A stretch of 48,250 nt of DNA, taken from assembly GCA_022652655.1 (NCBI GenBank), contig JALCRQ010000007.1, positions 1 to 48,250 on the forward strand, written 5' to 3'. The DNA is from Oscillibacter sp. Its GTDB lineage: Bacteria > Bacillota > Clostridia > Oscillospirales > Oscillospiraceae. The notes beneath the pieces are model-generated. The model ran no database searches, was not told the origin of the DNA, and saw only the letters and a program-made list of their open reading frames with translations. Of the stretch, positions 31,064 to 39,496 are shown piece by piece. The position numbers and the translations under genes are program-made. Each line of letters begins with the position of its first letter. The stretch's first letter is position 1.

Positions 31064-32440
31064 CTACTTTCCGACGCAGAACCGGCAAAAAATCCGCTCC
31101 ACCAGATCCTGGCGGACGGTGCGGCCGGTGAGCTCGCCCAGGGCGGCTAGGGCTTCCTCCGCGTCGGTGAGGACGGCGTCGGGGGTGAAGCCGGCAGCCA
31201 GGGCGTCCTTTGCCCGGCGGACGGCCTCCGTGGCCCGGCGGGCGGCGTCCTCCTGCCGGGCGTCGGTGAGGAGACTGCCGGCGTCACCCGGATCCCCGGC
31301 GGGAAAGCACTTCGCGGCGGCGGATTCCAGCTCGTCCAGCCCCTCGCCGGTGACGCAGGAGACGCTGACCCGGGCGTCGGGGGGACGGCAAAGAGTTCCC
31401 GGCAGCTGCAAACCCTCCGGAGCGCCAGGGCGCAGATCCCGCCGGGTCAGCACCAGAATCCAGCGGGGGCAGCGGCTGGCCAGCTCCAGAATCTCCGGCG
31501 CGCCGGCGGAGTCCGTTCCGTCCACCACGGCCAGAGCCAGATCCGCGTGCTCCAGGGCGGCTTTTGCCCGCTCCACCCCCAGTTTTTCCACGGCGTCCCG
31601 CGCCTCCCGGATGCCGGCAGTGTCGATGAGCCGCAGGAGGACGCCGCCGCAGAGGACGGATTCCTCCACCGTATCCCGGGTGGTGCCGGGGACGTCGGTG
31701 ACGATGGCCCGGTCAAACCCGGCCAGCGCGTTGAGCAGGGAGCTTTTTCCCGCATTGGGCCGGCCGGCCAGCGCGGTGCGGACGCCCGATTTCAGCACCC
31801 GGCCCCGGGCACAGGTGGCCAGCAGGGCGCCCAGGCCCCGCTCCGCCTCCTCCAGCGCCTGGGCGATCTCCCCGGGGCGGACGTCGGCGATCTCCTCGTC
31901 GGGATAGTCCACCACGGCGTAAAACCGGGCGGTCACGTCCAGCAGGGCGTCCTGAATGGGGAGAAGGCGGCGGCGGAGCGCGCCGTCCAGCTGGGCGGCG
32001 GCGTTGCGGACGGCGGCGGGGCTCTCGGCCCCGATGAGGTCGGCCACCGCCTCCGCCTCCGTGAGATCCATCCGGCCGTTTAAAAAGGCGCGCTTCGTGA
32101 ACTCGCCGGCGGCCGCCTGCCTGGCGCCGGCGGCGAACAGGGCGCTCAGCAGCTCCCGCAGCACCATGGGGGAGCCGTGGCAGTGAAATTCGGCGGAGTC
32201 CTCGCCGGTATAGCTGCGGGGGCCGGGGAAAAAGACGGCCAGACCCCGGTCGATCACCGCGCCGTCGGCGCCCAGGAGGTCGCCGTAAACCAGCCGGCGG
32301 GGAGGCCGGGCGGTCAGCGCGGCGCCGCCGACGGGGCGGAACACCCGGCCGCAGGCCTCCCCGCAGCCGTCGCCGGAGAGCCGCACGATGCCGATGGCGG
32401 AGGCGGCGGAGCCGGTGGCGATGGCGGCAATGAGTTCCAT
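31064..32440 (-). CDS. mnmE: tRNA uridine-5-carboxymethylaminomethyl modification GTPase
   Basis: 458-residue GTPase that, with MnmG, modifies the wobble uridine (U34) of several tRNAs. The N-terminal tetrahydrofolate-binding domain begins MELIAAIATGSAASAIGIVR and includes YTGEDSAEFHCHGSPMVL. The G domain, about residues 220-375, has GRPNAGKSSLLNAL, the K-loop region DVPGTTRDTVEES, DTAGIRE, and LTRRD in the NKxD position. The C-terminus IFCRFCVGK carries the family CxGK motif. In NKxD the Asn is replaced (TRRD), which is worth noting but may be tolerated. It follows pnp about 100 bp downstream, after the pnp terminator. mnmG is not in the window. Confidence 0.96.
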   Translation of the reverse strand: MELIAAIATGSAASAIGIVRLSGDGCGEACGRVFRPVGGAALTARPPRRLVYGDLLGADGAVIDRGLAVFFPGPRSYTGEDSAEFHCHGSPMVLRELLSALFAAGARQAAAGEFTKRAFLNGRMDLTEAEAVADLIGAESPAAVRNAAAQLDGALRRRLLPIQDALLDVTARFYAVVDYPDEEIADVRPGEIAQALEEAERGLGALLATCARGRVLKSGVRTALAGRPNAGKSSLLNALAGFDRAIVTDVPGTTRDTVEESVLCGGVLLRLIDTAGIREARDAVEKLGVERAKAALEHADLALAVVDGTDSAGAPEILELASRCPRWILVLTRRDLRPGAPEGLQLPGTLCRPPDARVSVSCVTGEGLDELESAAAKCFPAGDPGDAGSLLTDARQEDAARRATEAVRRAKDALAAGFTPDAVLTDAEEALAALGELTGRTVRQDLVERIFCRFCVGK

Positions 32441-32499
32441 GGATACGCTCCTTTCTCAGCGCGCGGGCCGGGGACGCGGAGGCTCCGGCCCGCAGATAC

Positions 32500-32529
32500 A
32501 AAAAACGGGGCGGGCTGATGCCCGCCCCG
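32500..32529 (-). terminator. Terminator downstream of pnp
   Basis: A perfect 10-bp GC stem (32506-32515 with 32520-32529) has a 4-base loop and is followed on the minus strand by TTTTTTG. It lies 15 bp after the pnp stop codon. Confidence 0.95.
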
Positions 32530-32543
32530 CATGGGTTCAAAGC

Positions 32544-34694
32544 TTATTTTACCAGTTCGCCCTTGGCCTTTTTGGCCTCGATCTCCCGGACGGCGTCCTT
32601 GTGGGAGAGGTTTACGCGGCCCTTTTCGTCGATCTCGGTGACCTTGACCCACATCATATCGCCGATCTTGCAGGCGTCCTCCACCTTCTCGATCCGGTGA
32701 TCGGCCAGCTTGGAGATGTGCACCAGGCCGTCCTTGCCGGGAGCCAGCTCCACGAAGGCGCCGAAGGTCATCAGCCGCACCACGCGGCCGTAGTACAGCG
32801 CGCCCACCTCGGGCTCGAAGACGATGTCGTCGATGCACTTTTTGGCGGCGTCGCAGCTGGCGGGGTTGGGGGCGGAGATAAAGATGGAGCCGTCGTCGTT
32901 GATGTCGATCTTGGCGCCGGTGTCGGCCACAATCTTCTGGATGACCTTTCCGCCGGAGCCGATGACTTCCCGGATGCGGTCGGGGTTGATGTGCATGGTC
33001 AGCATCTTGGGCGCGTACTGGCTGACCTCCTTGCGGGGCTCTGCGATGGCGGGCAGCATGACCTGATCCAGAATCTCGCACCGGGCGTCGTAGGTGATGT
33101 CCAGCGCGTTTTTGATGATTTCCATGGTCAGGCCGTCGTTCTTGAGGTCCATCTGGATGGCGGTGATGCCCTTCTTGGTGCCGGCCACCTTGAAATCCAT
33201 TTCGCCGTGGAAGTCCTCCACGCCCTGAATGTCGATAAAGGTCTGGAAGGAGCCGTCGTCATCCTGAATGAGGCCGCAGGAGATGCCGGCCACGGGGGCC
33301 TTGATGGGCACGCCCGCGTCCATCAGCGCCAGCGTGCTGCCGCAGATGGAGCCCTGAGAGGTGGAGCCGTTGGAGGAGACGACCTCGCTCACCACGCGGA
33401 TGGCGTAGGGGAAGTCCTCCACAGGGGGAAGAACAGGCAGCAGGGCGCGCTCCGCCAGAGCGCCGTGGCCGATTTCGCGGCGGCCGGGGCTGCGGGCGGG
33501 CTTGGCCTCGCCGGTGGAGTAGCCGGGGAAGTTGTAGTGGTGCATGTAGCGCTTCTCCGTCTCCTCCCAGATGGTGTCCAGCTTCTGGGCGGCGGAGAGG
33601 GTGTCCAGGGTGCACACGGAGAGAACCTGCGTCTGGCCGCGGGTAAAGAGGCCGGAGCCGTGAACCCGGGGCAGAACGCCCACCTCGGCGCTGAGAGGAC
33701 GGATCTCGTTGGGCTTGCGTCCGTCCACCCGGTGTCCCTCCAGAAGCCAGGCCTTGACGATCTTCTTCTGGAATTTGTAGGTAATCTCCTCCAGGTACTG
33801 GTCCATGTCGGGATAATCGGCCAGGAACAGCTGATGCCATTTCTCAATGAGCTGGTTCCAGCGGGACTCCCGGATGTTTTTGTCGTCGGTGTCCATGGCG
33901 GCCTTGGCCTCGTCCGTCGTGGCGGCCACGATCTTGTCGAACAGCTCCTGATTGAAGTCGGCGTGGGGATACTCGAACTTGTCCTTGCCGATTTCGGCCA
34001 CCATCCGGCCGATGAGGGCGATCTGCTTCTGGTTTTCCTCGTGGGCCGCCTTGATGGCATCGTACATGACGTCGTTGGAGACCTCGTTGGCCCCCGCCTC
34101 AATCATAACCACCTTTTTGCCGGTGGAGACCACGGTGACGTCCAGATCGGAGACCTTGCGCTGCTCAGAGGTGGGGTTAAAGACGGGCTTTCCATCCACC
34201 AGGCCCACCTTGACGGCGGCCACAGGGCCGTTCCAGGGAATGTCGGAGATGGCCAGGGCGGCGGAGGTGCCGATGAGGGCCGCGATCTCGGGAGAGCAGT
34301 CGTGATCCACGCTCATGACGGTGCACATGATGGACACGTCGTTGCGGAAATCATACGGGAACAGGGGACGGATGGGCCGGTCGATGAGGCGGGAGCACAG
34401 GATGCCCTTTTCGCCCGGGCGGCCCTCCCGGCGGTTGAAGGAGCCGGGAATACGGCCCACGGAGTAGAGCTTTTCCTCAAAATCCACGCTCAGGGGGAAG
34501 AAATCAACGCCGTCCCGGGGACGGGGGGATGCGGTGGCGCAGACCAGAACCCGGGTGTCGCCGTAGCCCACCATGATGGAGGCGTTGGCCAGCTCTGCCA
34601 GCTTGCCCACCTCCAGCGTCAGGGGGCGGCCCGCCAGGTCCATCTCATACTTTTTGTAGTTCGGGAACTGCCGGTGGGTAATGATTGTTGACAT
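32544..34694 (-). CDS. pnp: Polyribonucleotide nucleotidyltransferase (PNPase)
   Basis: 716-residue phosphorolytic 3'-5' exoribonuclease, trimeric, central to mRNA decay. Two RNase PH domains are visible (VCATASPRPRDGVDFFPLSV and LIDRPIRPLFP in the first; RPLSAEVGVLPRVHGSGLFT and VVSSNGSTSQGSICGSTLAL in the second) with a helical linker. A KH domain near 555-615 contains IREVIGSGGKVIQKI, and a C-terminal S1 domain near 620-690 contains YYGRVVRLMTFGAFVELAPG and LVHISKL. The ATG at 34694 has AAAGGAG nine bases upstream. It is downstream of rpsO on the same strand, the classical rpsO-pnp order, with a large hairpin between them. Confidence 0.98.
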   Translation of the reverse strand: MSTIITHRQFPNYKKYEMDLAGRPLTLEVGKLAELANASIMVGYGDTRVLVCATASPRPRDGVDFFPLSVDFEEKLYSVGRIPGSFNRREGRPGEKGILCSRLIDRPIRPLFPYDFRNDVSIMCTVMSVDHDCSPEIAALIGTSAALAISDIPWNGPVAAVKVGLVDGKPVFNPTSEQRKVSDLDVTVVSTGKKVVMIEAGANEVSNDVMYDAIKAAHEENQKQIALIGRMVAEIGKDKFEYPHADFNQELFDKIVAATTDEAKAAMDTDDKNIRESRWNQLIEKWHQLFLADYPDMDQYLEEITYKFQKKIVKAWLLEGHRVDGRKPNEIRPLSAEVGVLPRVHGSGLFTRGQTQVLSVCTLDTLSAAQKLDTIWEETEKRYMHHYNFPGYSTGEAKPARSPGRREIGHGALAERALLPVLPPVEDFPYAIRVVSEVVSSNGSTSQGSICGSTLALMDAGVPIKAPVAGISCGLIQDDDGSFQTFIDIQGVEDFHGEMDFKVAGTKKGITAIQMDLKNDGLTMEIIKNALDITYDARCEILDQVMLPAIAEPRKEVSQYAPKMLTMHINPDRIREVIGSGGKVIQKIVADTGAKIDINDDGSIFISAPNPASCDAAKKCIDDIVFEPEVGALYYGRVVRLMTFGAFVELAPGKDGLVHISKLADHRIEKVEDACKIGDMMWVKVTEIDEKGRVNLSHKDAVREIEAKKAKGELVK

Positions 34695-34738
34695 AATATT
34701 ATTCTCCTTTGCACAGATGTGCGCGGGAGCCGCAACCA

Positions 34739-34816
34739 TTTAGCACTTGAAAAAAGATTCGGCCTGCCTGCGCCGGGGAAAAAGCCCGGAATCCGACCCC
34801 TTTTTCAACTGCTAAA
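34739..34816. repeat. Long imperfect hairpin between rpsO and pnp
   Basis: TTTAGCACTTGAAAAA (34739-34754) and TTTTTCAACTGCTAAA (34801-34816) are complementary at 15 of 16 positions. The interior pairs further (GATTC 34756-34760 with GAATC near 34789, and CGG with CCG). In the minus-strand rpsO-pnp transcript this forms a roughly 78-nt hairpin ending 44 nt before the pnp start codon. Confidence 0.85.
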
Positions 34817-34860
34817 GGCTGATGAGCGGCTCCTTTGCCTCGTTTTTATTATGAAAGGAA

Positions 34861-34886
34861 GGGCGGTGCAGAAGTCTACACCGCCC
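34861..34886 (-). terminator. Possible attenuating hairpin after rpsO
   Basis: GGGCGGTG (34861-34868) pairs with CACCGCCC (34879-34886) just after the rpsO stop. On the minus strand it is followed by TTCCTTTC, a poor T-tract, so it may be a partial terminator or a 3'-end stabilising hairpin. Confidence 0.5.
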
Positions 34887-34895
34887 TTCTTTCAC

Positions 34896-35162
34896 TTACT
34901 TGCGGATGTTCAGCTTGGAGATCAGGGCGCGATAGCGCTCGATGTCCTTCTTCTGGAGATAGTCCAGAAGACGGCGGCGCTGTCCGACCATCTTGAAAAG
35001 GCCGCGGCGGGAGTGGTTGTCCATGGGGTTCTTCTGCAGATGGGCGGTCAGATTGGTGATCCGCTCGGTGAGAATGGCCACCTGGACCTCCGGCGAGCCG
35101 GTGTCGTTTTCGTGGGTGCGGTTGGCGTTGATGATCTCGGATTTTTGTTCTTTGCGCAGCAT
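34896..35162 (-). CDS. rpsO: 30S ribosomal protein S15
   Basis: 88-residue primary binding protein of the 16S rRNA central domain, contributing to an intersubunit bridge. The N-terminus [20 protein letters not shown], then [40 protein letters not shown] and [14 protein letters not shown] match S15 throughout, and the length is exact for the family. ATG 35162 has AAAGGTGG nine bases upstream. A much longer frame is open upstream but has no S15-like sequence and overlaps the divergent GntR gene. A strong promoter lies at 35273-35301, and the roughly 100-nt leader could carry S15 autoregulation, for which I see no decisive structure. Confidence 0.98.
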   Translation of the reverse strand: MLRKEQKSEIINANRTHENDTGSPEVQVAILTERITNLTAHLQKNPMDNHSRRGLFKMVGQRRRLLDYLQKKDIERYRALISKLNIRK

Positions 35163-35272
35163 AGTGTTTTTCCACCTTTCCTGTCGAAACCCGCGAGACT
35201 GCGTTTCGGGCCGGTGAAAAGTCCGCGGAACGAAGCATCGGGGCGACGTATTGCACGATTGCGTGCTCTGTA

Positions 35273-35301
35273 AGAGTACCACAATGCCCGGAAAATGTAA
35301 A
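35273..35301 (-). promoter_or_regulatory. Promoter of rpsO(-pnp)
   Basis: On the minus strand TTTACA (35296-35301), a 17-base spacer, then TACTCT (35273-35278). It is divergent from the GntR promoter; together they account for the 321-bp gap 35163-35483. Confidence 0.75.
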
Positions 35302-35376
35302 GAATTTTTTGCGGTTTTTCCAAAGATTCGGGTAAATATCAGATAAAAAATGCGCCGCGGGGCTAAAAAATATCCC

Positions 35377-35431
35377 TTGACAGGACTGCCGGGGCATGCT
35401 ATCCTAACTGTACTAATACGGTTAATACGGT
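35377..35431 (+). promoter_or_regulatory. Promoter and tandem operator of the GntR-ABC operon
   Basis: Consensus TTGACA (35377-35382), 17-base spacer, TATCCT (35400-35405). Directly after the -10 are two abutting copies of TAATACGGT (35414-35422 and 35423-35431), spanning the expected start point. This position and repetition fit an operator for the YtrA-like repressor encoded immediately downstream. The operator role is inference. Confidence 0.8.
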
Positions 35432-35483
35432 CAGACGCGGACAACGAACCAAGGCCGCGAAGACCGGAAAAGGAGGCGGGGAC

Positions 35484-35849
35484 GTGATCAGTCTCAATTA
35501 CCGGGATGCCCGGCCGATCTATGAACAGATCCGGGATGAGCTGCGGAAGCTGATCGTCACCGGCGCGCTGAGTTCGGAGGAGAAGCTGCCGTCTGTGCGG
35601 TCGCTGGCCGCGGAGCTGGCCATCAATCCCAATACGATTCAGCGGGCTTACAACGAGCTGGAGCAGGAGGGCTACATCTGCTCCGTCCCCGGGAAGGGCA
35701 GCTTTGCCAGCGCCGACGCCATGGCGGGCGCCGCCCGGAAGAAAGAGCTGCTGGAAAAACTGCGGGAACTGATGCGGGAGCTGCGCTGGCTGGGGGTCAC
35801 CCGGGAGGAGCTGCTTTCGCTTGTTGAGGAGGGAGAGCCCAGTGATTGA
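35484..35849 (+). CDS. GntR-family (YtrA-type) transcriptional regulator
   Basis: 121 residues, the short YtrA subgroup with a winged helix and a small C-terminal dimerisation tail rather than a ligand domain. The DNA-binding part is [40 protein letters not shown] and [20 protein letters not shown]. The C-terminal helix is [20 protein letters not shown]. The GTG start at 35484 has GGAGG seven bases upstream. Its last codons overlap the ABC ATPase start by 8 bp. YtrA-type repressors usually control the ABC transporter in their own operon and respond to cell-envelope stress; the inducer here is unknown. Confidence 0.94.
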   Translation: MISLNYRDARPIYEQIRDELRKLIVTGALSSEEKLPSVRSLAAELAINPNTIQRAYNELEQEGYICSVPGKGSFASADAMAGAARKKELLEKLRELMRELRWLGVTREELLSLVEEGEPSD

Positions 35850-36738
35850 AGTAAAGAATGTCGTCAAACGGTTTGACGGCTTTGCCGCGCTGGACGGCGC
35901 CACGCTGACGGTGCCCAAAGGCGGCGTGTACGGGCTGGTAGGCCCCAACGGCGCGGGAAAAACCACTCTGCTGCGCCACCTGACGGGGATTTTCCGTCAG
36001 GATGCGGGAGAGATCCTCATCGGCGGGGAGCCGGTGTGGGAGAATCCGGCGCTGAAGGCGCGCATGGCGGTCATTCCGGACGACTGGTATTATTTCCTGC
36101 AGGCCACCACGGCGGATATGATGCGCTTTTACCGGGGATTTTATCCCCAGTTTTCCATGGAACGCTACAACCGGCTGCGGGAGGCCTTCGCCATCGACGA
36201 AAAAAAGACCATCCGGCGGCTGAGCAAGGGAATGCAGAAGCAGGCCGCCTTCTGGCTGACGCTCAGCTGCATGCCGGACTATCTCATTCTCGACGAGCCC
36301 GTGGACGGCCTGGATCCGGTGATGCGCCGGCAGGTGTGGTCCCTGGTGATGGGCGATGTGGCCGAGCGGGGCACCACGGTGCTGGTTTCGTCCCACAACC
36401 TGCGGGAGTTGGAGGACGTGTGCGACCACGTGGGCATTATGGACCGGGGCAAGGTGCTGCTGGAGCGCAGCCTGGCCCAGCTGCAGGACAATATGGTAAA
36501 GCTCCAGGTGGTATTCCCGGACGGCGTCACGGAGGTGCCGCCGGAGCTGCCGGTGCTCCACGCGTCCCGGATCGGACGGATCCATACGCTGATTATGCGC
36601 ATGGGCGCCCGGGAGGCCGAGCGTCTGGTGGCGCAGTACAGCCCCCTGCTGGTGGACGCCGTGCCTCTGACGCTGGAGGAGATCTTCATTTATGAACTGG
36701 GAGGTGCCGACTATGCGGTCAAAGACATCGTCCTTTAA
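35842..36738 (+). CDS. ABC transporter ATP-binding protein
   Basis: 298-residue nucleotide-binding subunit. The start [20 protein letters not shown] is taken at GTG 35842, which has GGAGGGAG upstream. Walker A is [14 protein letters not shown], the signature is [13 protein letters not shown] (a variant of LSGGQ), Walker B is [13 protein letters not shown], and the switch His lies in [13 protein letters not shown]. The 70-residue C-terminal extension ([20 protein letters not shown]) is like that of YtrB/BcrA-type exporters. It is coupled by overlap to the GntR gene before and the permease after (26 bp). The exported substrate is not inferable. Confidence 0.94.
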   Translation: MIEVKNVVKRFDGFAALDGATLTVPKGGVYGLVGPNGAGKTTLLRHLTGIFRQDAGEILIGGEPVWENPALKARMAVIPDDWYYFLQATTADMMRFYRGFYPQFSMERYNRLREAFAIDEKKTIRRLSKGMQKQAAFWLTLSCMPDYLILDEPVDGLDPVMRRQVWSLVMGDVAERGTTVLVSSHNLRELEDVCDHVGIMDRGKVLLERSLAQLQDNMVKLQVVFPDGVTEVPPELPVLHASRIGRIHTLIMRMGAREAERLVAQYSPLLVDAVPLTLEEIFIYELGGADYAVKDIVL

Positions 36739-38698
36739 GGGCGGGGGCTTCAGCCGGACGCTGCTGGGGAAGAACCTGACCCGCTTCTGGCCGCTGTGGG
36801 CGGTCTATACCGCGGCGTGGCTCATTATGGGGCCGCTGATGCAGCTGATGCTGCTCTCCGGCGCCTCGGCCCAGGGCAGGACACAGCAGCGGCTGGCGGC
36901 GGATGCCGCCGGACAGCTTCTGAACGTGGGCACAAAGGGCGGCCTCTGGATGGGCGTTATCTTCGGCTGCCTCTTTGCCATGGCCCTGTTCTCCTATCTC
37001 TGTTCCCCCCGGGCCACCGGCCTGATGCACGCGTTTCCCATCCGGCGGGAGGGACTGTTCGTCACAAACTATCTCTCCGGCGTCGCTGCCTTTCTGGGCG
37101 CGGACGTCCTGACCCTCGCGCTGACGGCGGCGGTACAGGGCGCGGCGGGAGTGCTGGTGTGGAAGAACCTGCTGATCTGGTTTGCCTGCGCGGCGGGCAT
37201 GATGCTCTTTTTCTACTCCTTCGCGGTTTTCTGCGCCATGTTCACGGGACAGCTGCTGGCGATTCCGGCCTTTTATGTGGCGCTCAACGGCCTGGCGGCC
37301 GGCGTGAACACGCTGGTGCAGTCCTTTGCCTCCGCCTTTCTGTACGGCTACACGGGCGGCGGGACCCCCGCCTGGGTGCGGTGGCTGACGCCGGCCTGGA
37401 AGCTCGGCCGGGACGTAAACACCAACAGCACCTGGAGCAGCCGGCTGGACACCAATATCAATTACCGGGTGGAGGGCCTTGAAAGCGTGGCCGTCTATGC
37501 GGCGGCGGGCCTCGCATTTGCCGCGCTGGCCCTGCTGGTCTGCCGCGTCCGCCGCAGCGAAACCGCCGGGGACACCGTCACCGTGGGCTGGGCCGGAAAG
37601 CTGTTCCGCGTCGGCGTCAGCGTCTGCTGCGCGCTGAGCCTGGGGCAGGGCCTCTACTATCTGATCTGGAACCAGCTGAGCCGGGGCGGGAACTCCCTGA
37701 CCGGGATACTGGCCTGCATGGTTTTTCTGGGCCTGGTGGGCTATTTCGCGGCGGAGATGCTGCTGCGCAAGTCCTTCCGGGTGTTCCGCAGCAGCTGGAA
37801 GGGCGCGGCGGCCGTAACGGCGGCGCTGCTGATCTTCGGCGCGTGCGTGCGGGCCGATGTCACCGGCGTGGTGGCCAGAGTGCCCGCCGCGTCGGACATC
37901 CGGACGCTGATCGTGTCCGTGGGCGGACAGAATTACTGCTCCGCCGGGATCCGGGATCCGGAGCTCATCGAAAAATTCCGGGAGGTCCACCGGGCCGTCA
38001 TCGGCGAGAGGGAGACCATGCAGCAGCGGGAGAAGCGCTCCTACGCGGCCGACGCCGACCAGCAGAACAGCTGGATCACACTGGAGTATCAGCTTAAAAA
38101 CGGCTCCTCCGTCCGGCGGAATTATGAGATTTACTATACCCCGGACGAGGTGAAGGACGCCGGCACCGCGATTTCCAAGCTTGCGGAGCTGGTGACGGAG
38201 CCGGCGTTCCAGCGGGCCAACCTGCTGGGCACCTTCCTGGAGCAGCAGGGCCGGATCACCGGCGGCGAGATGAGCTTCACCGCCTACCGTCCCTCGGGCA
38301 GCGGCGCATACGGCGACTATGCGGCGTTTGACGCGGCGGCCGCCCAGCAGCTCTATGACGCGCTGTGTGCCGACATCGACCAGGGGCACTTCGGCGTCAA
38401 TCAGTTCGACCAAGACAGATGGGATCAGGAGACATACAGCAATAACCTGACACTCTATTACAGCATTCCGGGCCGGGAGGCGGACGGCGGCGGCAAGGAG
38501 ATGGACAGCATCAACGTGGAATTTTCCGTGCGCTGCACCAATCTGCGCGCCGCACTGGAAAAAACCGGCGCGCTGAACGGCGCCGTACTGGAGACGTACG
38601 CGCAGAGGGACGCCTGGAACGGCAAGGCGCCCGCCGAAGCCGAGACTCACGCCGTCATCGGCGGAGCCGACGGGCCCACGGAGATTCTGGTGGACTGA
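36713..38698 (+). CDS. ABC transporter permease with large extracytoplasmic domain
   Basis: 661-residue membrane subunit paired with the preceding ATPase. About eight transmembrane helices lie in residues 20-380 (FWPLWAVYTAAWLIMGPLMQ, LWMGVIFGCLFAMALFSYLC, AGMMLFFYSFAVFCAMFTGQ and others); RATGLMHAFPIRREGLFVTN is the typical cytoplasmic loop of these exporters. The C-terminal 280 residues are soluble, rich in Tyr/Gln/Asp, and probably extracellular. The last 16 residues, HAVIGGADGPTEILVD, carry a GGADGPT motif found in decarboxylase beta subunits and in unrelated gut Firmicutes proteins. The ATG at 36713 has GGGAGG eight bases upstream and overlaps the ATPase end. Confidence 0.87.
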   Translation: MRSKTSSFKGGGFSRTLLGKNLTRFWPLWAVYTAAWLIMGPLMQLMLLSGASAQGRTQQRLAADAAGQLLNVGTKGGLWMGVIFGCLFAMALFSYLCSPRATGLMHAFPIRREGLFVTNYLSGVAAFLGADVLTLALTAAVQGAAGVLVWKNLLIWFACAAGMMLFFYSFAVFCAMFTGQLLAIPAFYVALNGLAAGVNTLVQSFASAFLYGYTGGGTPAWVRWLTPAWKLGRDVNTNSTWSSRLDTNINYRVEGLESVAVYAAAGLAFAALALLVCRVRRSETAGDTVTVGWAGKLFRVGVSVCCALSLGQGLYYLIWNQLSRGGNSLTGILACMVFLGLVGYFAAEMLLRKSFRVFRSSWKGAAAVTAALLIFGACVRADVTGVVARVPAASDIRTLIVSVGGQNYCSAGIRDPELIEKFREVHRAVIGERETMQQREKRSYAADADQQNSWITLEYQLKNGSSVRRNYEIYYTPDEVKDAGTAISKLAELVTEPAFQRANLLGTFLEQQGRITGGEMSFTAYRPSGSGAYGDYAAFDAAAAQQLYDALCADIDQGHFGVNQFDQDRWDQETYSNNLTLYYSIPGREADGGGKEMDSINVEFSVRCTNLRAALEKTGALNGAVLETYAQRDAWNGKAPAEAETHAVIGGADGPTEILVD

Positions 38699-38717
38699 AA
38701 AAGAGCGAAAAACGGAA

Positions 38718-39380
38718 ATGAAGGCGAATGCGCAAATGACTCCCCACAGAAGAAAAAGAAGGACACGGGGACGAGGCCTGAAGGCGGTGTGCCTGCTGGC
38801 GGTTTTGACCCTGGCGGCAGGCGGCGGCTGGTATCTCCATACCCACCGGGCGCCCCCTGGCGCCGGGGTGGAGCTGCCGGACTATGTGGAGCAGGATCTT
38901 CTTACCGTTAACCCGTGGTCCCGGCCGGGGACGGAGCTTCAGAAGATCCGCGGGATCGTGATCCACTATGTGGGCAATCCCGGCACCACGGCCCGGGCCA
39001 ACCGCAATTATTTCGAGAGTCTGAAGGACGGGAAGGATCAGGTCTACGCCAGCGCCCACTTTATTGTGGGACTGGAGGGCGAGGTGATCCAGTGCATTCC
39101 GCTGAGCGAGGAGGCTTACGCCTCCAACAGCCGCAACGGCGACACCATAGCCGTGGAGGTGTGCCATCCGGACGAGTCGGGCCGGTTTTCCGACGTGACC
39201 TACCGCCGGACGGTGGAGCTGACGGCCGATCTGTGCCGGGAGTTCCGGCTGGACCCGGAGACGGATGTGATCCGCCACTACGACGTCACAGGAAAGAACT
39301 GCCCCAAGTACTACGTGGAGAATCCCGAGGAGTGGGCGCAGTTCCGCCGGGATGTGGCTGCGGAGACGGAGAAAAAATGA
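38718..39380 (+). CDS. N-acetylmuramoyl-L-alanine amidase, membrane-anchored
   Basis: 220 residues. The basic N-terminus (PHRRKRRTRGRG) and one hydrophobic helix (LKAVCLLAVLTLAAGGGWYL) act as signal or anchor. The remainder is an Amidase_2/PGRP-like domain that cleaves the MurNAc-L-Ala bond. Zinc-ligand positions are His in RGIVIHYVGNPGT, His in VIRHYDVTGKNCP, and the Cys of the same segment; SAHFIVGLEGEVIQCIPLSE is the typical core strand. The ATG at 38718 has only a weak site (GAAAAACGGAA); the in-frame ATG at 38736 is an alternative. It follows the permease by 19 bp and may be cotranscribed with the GntR-ABC operon. Role in wall turnover or spore cortex is undecided. Confidence 0.88.
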   Translation: MKANAQMTPHRRKRRTRGRGLKAVCLLAVLTLAAGGGWYLHTHRAPPGAGVELPDYVEQDLLTVNPWSRPGTELQKIRGIVIHYVGNPGTTARANRNYFESLKDGKDQVYASAHFIVGLEGEVIQCIPLSEEAYASNSRNGDTIAVEVCHPDESGRFSDVTYRRTVELTADLCREFRLDPETDVIRHYDVTGKNCPKYYVENPEEWAQFRRDVAAETEKK

Positions 39381-39496
39381 GCTTCCGTCCCACTAAAAAA
39401 AGAAAAAAACAGAAACCTTTTTTACGACAGACTCGTCTTTATAATCAGAAAACAAGCGGGAGCGCTGTTTTGATTTTTGAAAGGGAGAGATGCGAC

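Noticed and set aside
34896-35966. rpsO as a 356-residue fusion protein
   Set aside because: The open frame reaches upstream through the promoter and the divergent GntR gene. Only the last 88 residues are S15, with a proper start and ribosome-binding site at 35162.
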